DNA from: an uncultured Odoribacter sp.
GTDB lineage: Bacteria; Bacteroidota; Bacteroidia; Bacteroidales; Marinifilaceae
Direction of reading: 5' to 3'
DNA length: 10,168 nucleotides
Assembly (NCBI GenBank): GCA_900548135.1
Contig: URJC01000066.1
Coordinates: 1-10,168, forward strand
Below are positions 6,601 through 10,168 of this stretch, one piece after another; position 1 is the stretch's first letter, and every line of letters starts with the position of its first letter. A program made the position numbers and the translations under genes. Under the pieces are notes generated by a model. It was not told the DNA's origin. It saw only the letters and a list, made by a program, of their open reading frames with translations, and ran no database searches.

Positions 6601-6709
6601 TATCATCCAATCTGCTCGTAATAAATGCCCACGGCATTGTCCTATCGGCCATGATATACCAAATCTGGCTGTCCGTGCTAATCCGGTAGAAACTTTAAAA
6701 GAAGAATAA
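6578..6709 (+). pseudogene. Possible short gene remnant with a Cys-rich CPxxCPIGxDIP motif
   Basis: An open frame of 43 codons without an ATG, ending in TAA at 6707-6709, between the galE terminator and the bidirectional terminator. From about 6623 it reads NKCPRHCPIGHDIPN, then ends in NPVETLKEE. The 'CP..CPIG.DIP' stretch weakly recalls the Cys-rich Fe-S N-terminal domain of GltD/dihydropyrimidine-dehydrogenase-type proteins (C..C.....CP.+.DIP). Base composition is higher in G+C than neighbouring intergenic DNA, which is why I mention it. No start codon, no partner gene and only about 30 informative residues are present, so it may be a degraded gene end or chance. Confidence 0.2.
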
Positions 6710-6739
6710 ACAACGGCTCCATGGAAGCCGTTGTTTATT
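6705..6739. terminator. Bidirectional terminator between galE and the GT5-domain gene
   Basis: A perfect 14-bp stem, AATAAACAACGGCT (6705-6718) and its complement (6726-6739), with a 7-nt loop CCATGGA. On the plus strand it is followed by TATTTTTT. On the minus strand it is followed by CTTCTTTT, and its first base is part of the TAA stop (6741-6739) of the GT5-domain gene. It can therefore terminate transcription from both sides. Confidence 0.85.
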
Positions 6740-7563
6740 TATTTTTTAGAAGTGCTTCCTTCCAGAAGCTGATCGAAAAAGCTCGAATAATTATCAATGT
6801 ATTCTTCTGGTGTCGTATAAGCTGTAATCGGTTTCCCGCTTTGGGATGCATATTCTTTTAATTCCGGATCCACTTCCTGACTGTTGAATATAATTCCATC
6901 AGAATAATCGAAAGCCAGTTTGTTGACATTGGTATGTGTCGGATTTTTCAGGATACTGACATCTTTGGCGGTAATGTTTTCACTGAGGACTTTTTTGGCA
7001 AAATCTTTATGCAGAGAACCAGCAAATTGGTCATTATAGGTTGAGTATACCACCTTGGAATGAGCAAACATGGGATCTTCATTATATTCCTTTTTCAGAT
7101 ATAAGGGGACTAATGCAGTAATCCATCCCTGACAGTAAATCAAGTCAGGTGCCCACCTGAGTTTTTTCACTGTTTCAAAAACTCCGCGTGCAAAGAAAAT
7201 AGCTCGCTCGTCGTTGTCCGGAAAGAAAGTACCTTTATCATCCTGAATAACGTGTTTCCGTTGAAAGTAATCTTCGTTGTCTATAAAATAGACTTGCATC
7301 CGTGCGGCTTGTATGGAAGCCACTTTGATGATAAGCGGGTGATCTGTATCGTTGATAATTAAATTCATCCCTGATAACCGGATTACTTCATGAAGTTGAT
7401 TCCGGCGTTCATTTATACAGCCATAACGGGGCATGAATGTTCTGATTTCCTTACCTTTTTCCTGGATACCCTGGGGCAAAAAACGACCGATATGAGCCAT
7501 TTCTGATTCCGGCAAGTAAGGAGTAATCTCTTGAGAGATAAAAAGAATCTTTTTCTTTGCCAT
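6739..7563 (-). CDS. Stand-alone glycogen/starch synthase N-terminal (GT5) domain protein
   Basis: A 274-residue protein matching only the N-terminal 'starch synthase catalytic' half of GlgA; full-length GlgA is about 480 residues. MAKKKILFISQEITPYLPES is the first beta strand and loop, and IKVASIQAARMQVYFIDNEDYF and DNDERAIFFARGVFETVKKL follow as in GlgA. The ADP-glucose-binding KxGGL motif is replaced by ESEMAHIGRF (about 19-28), and the H-x-x-DWH loop reads YCQGWITAL (143-151). The whole GT1-like C-terminal domain with the E-x7-E motif is absent. It is therefore unlikely to polymerise glucose by itself; a binding or regulatory role is inference. Similar stand-alone proteins occur in other Bacteroidales, from memory near panC, which is not seen here. 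A TTG at 7578 extends the frame, but the ATG at 7563 fits the family N-terminus and sits 23 bp from a good promoter. Confidence 0.88.
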   Translation of the reverse strand: MAKKKILFISQEITPYLPESEMAHIGRFLPQGIQEKGKEIRTFMPRYGCINERRNQLHEVIRLSGMNLIINDTDHPLIIKVASIQAARMQVYFIDNEDYFQRKHVIQDDKGTFFPDNDERAIFFARGVFETVKKLRWAPDLIYCQGWITALVPLYLKKEYNEDPMFAHSKVVYSTYNDQFAGSLHKDFAKKVLSENITAKDVSILKNPTHTNVNKLAFDYSDGIIFNSQEVDPELKEYASQSGKPITAYTTPEEYIDNYSSFFDQLLEGSTSKK

Positions 7564-7586
7564 AACTACTTTTCCCAAAAACCTTA

Positions 7587-7618
7587 CAAAGATAGTTAAA
7601 ATTGTTCAGAAATCAAAA
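7587..7618 (-). promoter_or_regulatory. Promoter of the GT5-domain gene
   Basis: On the minus strand TTTTG (7618-7614), a 19-bp spacer and TATCTTTG (7594-7587) match both the -33 and the -7 (TAnnTTTG) elements of Bacteroides housekeeping promoters. The -7 box ends 23 bp before the ATG at 7563, predicting a leader of about 17 nt. This supports 7563 over the upstream TTG at 7578 as the start. Confidence 0.65.
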
Positions 7619-7860
7619 GTGCTTTAGATGAATTTTGAAAGGTATGCATTTGTAAATGAAAGAAAAACGTCAATTGGAGAGGAGGCATGTGTTGGAAAGG
7701 CCAAGGGATGTGGTAAATGTTAATGTGTTGATTTATAATGAACTATTGTTATGCCGGGGTTGAACCGATTGGTGTTTTGTTCCTTGTTTTGAGAGGGGTA
7801 ACTTGCAAATTTCAATTCACAAGTTTCCGGACGGTAATTAACTATAATATAAAATTCTTC

Positions 7861-7891
7861 TTGAACATTTGAACACTTTTGTTTATATTTG
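7861..7891 (+). promoter_or_regulatory. Promoter of yraN
   Basis: TTG (7861-7863), a 20-bp spacer and TATATTTG (7884-7891) match the Bacteroides -33/-7 consensus. The -7 box ends 27 bp before the ATG at 7919, predicting a leader of about 20 nt. Confidence 0.6.
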
Positions 7892-7918
7892 AATAGAATT
7901 CCAATGTAATTGATCCTT

Positions 7919-8272
7919 ATGGCACGGCATAATGAATTAGGTCGGTTGGGAGAAGAAAAAGCAGCAGATTATTTGCAGCAGAAAGGGTATATTATATTAG
8001 ATCGTAACTGGCATTTGAAACATCGCGAACTGGATATCGTTTGTATGTATGAAAATATGCTGGTGATCGTTGAGGTAAAAACGCGGAACACTCCGGAAGA
8101 ACGTCCGGGAGAGTTGCTGGATTTTCGGAAATGCAGGAATCTCCGGCGGGCGGCTGATGCTTATGTCAAGGCTAAAGGAATTGGAATGGAAGTGAGGTTC
8201 GATTTGATCGTATTAACCGGGAAATCTCTGGAAATAGAACATATTCAGGAAGTTATCCAAATATTTGAATAA
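7919..8272 (+). CDS. yraN: YraN family (UPF0102) putative endonuclease
   Basis: A 117-residue protein of the YraN/UPF0102 family, a small PD-(D/E)xK nuclease-fold group resembling Holliday-junction resolvases; its cellular role is not established. N-terminal HNELGRLGEEKAADYLQQKGY (about 4-24) and RNWHLKHRELDIV (29-41) are hallmarks. The catalytic core is Asp39 in ELDIV with Glu52-x-Lys54 in VIVEVKTRN, all intact. The C-terminal RFDLIVLTG (93-101) is also typical. Length is normal. An in-frame TTG at 7910 would add three residues, but the ATG at 7919 begins with the conserved MARHNELGRLGE. It has its own promoter and is followed by 182 bp with no clear terminator before the frameshifted epimerase. 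Confidence 0.93.
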   Translation: MARHNELGRLGEEKAADYLQQKGYIILDRNWHLKHRELDIVCMYENMLVIVEVKTRNTPEERPGELLDFRKCRNLRRAADAYVKAKGIGMEVRFDLIVLTGKSLEIEHIQEVIQIFE

Positions 8273-8362
8273 GGATGGTTGGCATTGATGATTATTGAAT
8301 AATGAAAAGATATGATGACAATGAGAGCCCGCAACCTGGGGCAATTAAGGGTTGAATGTGAA

Positions 8363-8392
8363 CATCAGGAGGGTGGGATGAAGATCCTGATG
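8363..8392 (+). repeat. Inverted repeat upstream of the epimerase
   Basis: Perfect 8-bp arms CATCAGGA (8363-8370) and TCCTGATG (8385-8392) with a 14-nt loop, about 62 bp before the epimerase ATG. A weaker 6-bp hairpin (CAACCT at 8332-8337, GGGTTG at 8349-8354) lies just upstream. No U-tract follows, so it is not a typical terminator; operator or leader structure is possible, and so is chance. Confidence 0.3.
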
Positions 8393-8454
8393 AGTATATA
8401 ATACAGAAGATTGTATTTCACTGGTCGGAAATTTAAATAATTGTTATTCGGGAT

Positions 8455-9464
8455 ATGGTATTTTTAACCGGGGCAACGGGATTATTGGGAAGTCATTTAT
8501 TATACAGGTTACTGAGCATGGGGTATGTTGTGCATGCATTGAAAAGACAGGAAAGTAACCTTGAAGATGTCCGGGAGGTATTTAAACAATATCCGGTGAA
8601 TATTTGTGGGATAAGGTGGTTTGGGTAGAAGGGAATGTATTGGAGCCTGAAACCTTTTCTGAATATATACGGCGGTCTGCTTATGTATATCATTGCGCTG
8701 CGATGATTTCTTTTAATGCTTCTGACCAGGACCGGATGCTGGATACTAACCTGAGGGGTACGGAAAATATAGCTTCTTTGTGCCTGGAGTATCAGGTACG
8801 TTTGTGTTATGTCAGTTCTATTGCTGCATTAGGAGATGCTTCCCAGGCGGGAGATTTTATTGACGAGGATACTCCTGTGATTGAAGGACGGGAGCATTCT
8901 GTGTATTCCCAGAGTAAATCCAGAGCTGAAAAATTGGTCTGGAAATACATTTCATATGGGTTGAATGCTGTTATTGTTTGTCCTTCCATTATTCTGGGGG
9001 CAGGCATGTGGAACCGGAGTAGTGCTAAATTGTATTTGACTGTGGCACGGGGAATGCTTTTTTATACCCTTGGTATTAGTGGATATGTGGATGTCAGGGA
9101 TGTGGCGGAGGTGATGGTACGGCTTGCTGAAGATACAACAGTACGAGGAGAGCGTTTTATTTTGAATGGCGGAAATTATTCTTATCAGGAACTGTTTAAT
9201 CAGATTGCCCGGGCAAATGGCAACCGAATCCCGCGTTGGTATTTACGGCCATGGATGACAGAAATTGCATGGCGTGTGCTGGCTGTTATTAGTGCGGTTG
9301 GAGGAAAGAAACCTGCATTTACCCGTGAAACTGCCCGTTCGGCTCATCATTGTTCTTATTATTCGAATGCGAAATTATTGGTACTTTATCCGGATTTTCA
9401 TTTTTATGCGTTGGCAGATACCATACAGCATATCCGTTGGGCTTGGTTGAATCGAAGAGGTTGA
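8455..9464 (+). pseudogene. NAD-dependent epimerase/dehydratase (SDR) split by a one-base frameshift
   Basis: Extended short-chain dehydrogenase related to 3-beta-HSD/dihydroflavonol-reductase-type sugar epimerases or reductases. The first reading frame starts at 8455 with MVFLTGATGLLGSH, the NAD(P)-binding GxxGxxG motif, and hits TAG at 8626-8628. The rest of the protein continues in another frame to TGA at 9462-9464. Restoring one T in the run at 8603-8605 joins them as VNILWDKVVWVEGNV, giving a normal 336-residue protein with VYHCAAM (about 78-84), CYVSSIAALG (about 118-127, catalytic Ser) and Tyr151-x3-Lys155 in YSQSK. Without the fix, the downstream part lacks the nucleotide-binding motif. 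No slippery heptamer is present, so a real mutation or a sequencing error is likelier than programmed shifting. Substrate is unknown. No clear promoter was found; it lies 107 bp before prfA. Confidence 0.85.
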
Positions 9465-9539
9465 AACAGAGTAGGCTTAATGTAGGGGTGTTACATTACA
9501 AACTTTGGGGACCTTATAGACTTTGTAAACTAATTTTTT

Positions 9540-9547
9540 TACTTTTG
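9540..9547 (+). promoter_or_regulatory. -7 element for prfA
   Basis: TACTTTTG matches TAnnTTTG exactly and ends 24 bp before the prfA ATG. The only upstream TTTG (9522-9525) is 14 bp away, shorter than the usual 19-20 bp, so the -33 element is uncertain. It suggests prfA can be transcribed independently of the frameshifted epimerase. Confidence 0.45.
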
Positions 9548-9571
9548 TGGCTGCATTTTAAACCGTAGCAG

Positions 9572-10168
9572 ATGGACAATTCATTGTTAGAGAAATTAGA
9601 GACTTTTTATATTCGTTTCAGAGAAATAGGACAGTTGATTACTGACCCTGAAGTGATTCAGGATATGAAACGATATGTGCGTTTGACAAAAGAGTATAAA
9701 GACCTGGAGGAAATCACGGCTGCCGGAGATCAATATAAGAAAGCTTTAAAGATGCTGGAAGAATCGAAAGAGATTCTTGCTACGGAGGAAGATAAGGAAC
9801 TGCGTGAAATGGCTGAAATGGAAATAGCTGATTTGACAGAACGTTTGCCTCAAATGGAACAGGATATTAAAATGCTTTTAATTCCGGCAGATCCTGAAGA
9901 CAGTAAAAACGCTATTCTGGAAATTCGGGGGGGGACAGGAGGAGATGAGGCTTGTTTGTTTGCAGGAGATTTGTTCCGGATGTATGTCAAGTTCTGTGAG
10001 AAGAAAGGTTGGAAACTGGAGGTCTCCAGTTTTAATGAAGGGACAGCAGGAGGGTATAAAGAAATTGTTGCCAGTGTTTCAGGAAACGGAGTGTATGGTA
10101 TTTTGAAATATGAATCCGGTGTGCATCGCGTACAACGGGTCCCCGAAACTGAGACTCAGGGGCGGGGG
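9572..10168 (+). CDS. prfA: Peptide chain release factor 1 (3' end outside window)
   Basis: Class-I release factor that recognises UAA and UAG on the ribosome and triggers hydrolysis of peptidyl-tRNA. The first 199 residues are present. An N-terminal helical PCRF domain (about 1-100, with charged coiled-coil stretches such as EYKDLEEI) leads to [21 protein letters not shown] (about 115-135) and [16 protein letters not shown]. The tripeptide anticodon region reads RVPETETQG, so the PxT motif of RF1 is Pro191-Glu192-Thr193. RF2 has SPF at that place, which settles RF1. The catalytic GGQ loop would follow beyond the window end. The ATG at 9572 gives the expected N-terminus. The last visible codon is GGG where the family has Ile or Val before His-Thr-Ser, which may be an end-of-sequence error. 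Confidence 0.95.
   Translation, partial: MDNSLLEKLETFYIRFREIGQLITDPEVIQDMKRYVRLTKEYKDLEEITAAGDQYKKALKMLEESKEILATEEDKELREMAEMEIADLTERLPQMEQDIKMLLIPADPEDSKNAILEIRGGTGGDEACLFAGDLFRMYVKFCEKKGWKLEVSSFNEGTAGGYKEIVASVSGNGVYGILKYESGVHRVQRVPETETQGRG

Larger units (their letters stand above)
7564..7918. other. 355-bp divergent intergenic region between the GT5-domain gene and yraN
   Basis: Contains the two divergent promoters listed separately (7587-7618 on the minus strand, 7861-7891 on the plus strand). The middle (7620-7860) contains a 35-codon ATG frame at 7656-7763 with no recognisable product. I see no hairpin, repeat, tRNA or conserved RNA in it. Confidence 0.6.

Noticed and set aside
7656..7763. 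35-codon ATG frame between the GT5-domain gene and yraN
   Set aside because: Short, no family resemblance, no promoter at a sensible distance; expected by chance in a 355-bp spacer.
8312..8401. 29-codon ATG frame upstream of the epimerase, considered as a leader peptide
   Set aside because: No run of regulatory codons and no attenuator with a U-tract after it.
8595..8612. Programmed ribosomal frameshift in the epimerase
   Set aside because: No slippery heptamer in the zero frame and no hairpin at the right distance; a missing T in a T run is simpler.
9479..9528. Short inverted repeats (AATGTA/TACATT and TTACAAA/TTTGTAA) before prfA
   Set aside because: Only 6-7 bp arms in AT-rich DNA, overlapping alternatives and no U-tract; within chance expectation.
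1..10168. CRISPR array, insertion sequence, integrase, toxin-antitoxin or phage-defence module
   Set aside because: No regularly spaced repeats, terminal inverted repeats or matching protein motifs anywhere in the window; gene content is housekeeping and envelope-related.

Overview
The window looks like an ordinary chromosomal stretch from a member of the Bacteroidetes, probably order Bacteroidales. Three things point there: a HU-CCDC81-type membrane protein, a stand-alone glycogen-synthase N-terminal-domain protein of a kind known from Bacteroides, and repeated TAnnTTTG promoter -7 elements with almost no Shine-Dalgarno sequences. GC content is moderate to low, and intergenic DNA is AT-rich. 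No tRNA, rRNA, CRISPR array, transposase or phage gene was seen.

Layout. At the left edge is the C-terminal half of an NtrY-like sensor histidine kinase (1-707, +). One base later comes a small membrane-anchored protein with a C-terminal helix-turn-helix (709-1233, +). Facing it is a two-gene minus-strand unit: an M20 amidohydrolase (2227-3399), then a GT9 heptosyltransferase-like enzyme (1211-2212). A 360-bp gap (3400-3759) holds one doubtful 50-codon ORF and the promoter of pssA (3760-4509, +), which makes phosphatidylserine. pssA runs tail to tail into a HU-CCDC81-like protein (4487-5248, -) that has one membrane segment but no SPOR domain. galE follows (5522-6541, +), then a region with two hairpin terminators and a short coding-like remnant. 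Next is the stand-alone GT5-domain protein (6739-7563, -), a 355-bp gap, yraN (7919-8272, +), a frameshifted NAD-dependent epimerase/reductase (8455-9464, +) and the first 199 codons of prfA (9572-10168, +), cut by the window end.

Several genes concern the envelope or its sugar precursors: pssA (phospholipid), galE (UDP-sugars), the GT9 enzyme (LPS or other glycan) and the HU-CCDC81 protein. They are in separate transcription units, so they do not form one pathway cluster. The kinase and the helix-turn-helix protein are probably translated together. I found no convincing new multi-gene system. The points most worth a second look are the membrane-tethered helix-turn-helix protein, the single-base frameshift in the epimerase, the degenerate GT5 protein, the Val at the GalE gate position, the possibly leaderless HU-CCDC81 gene and the short remnant after galE.
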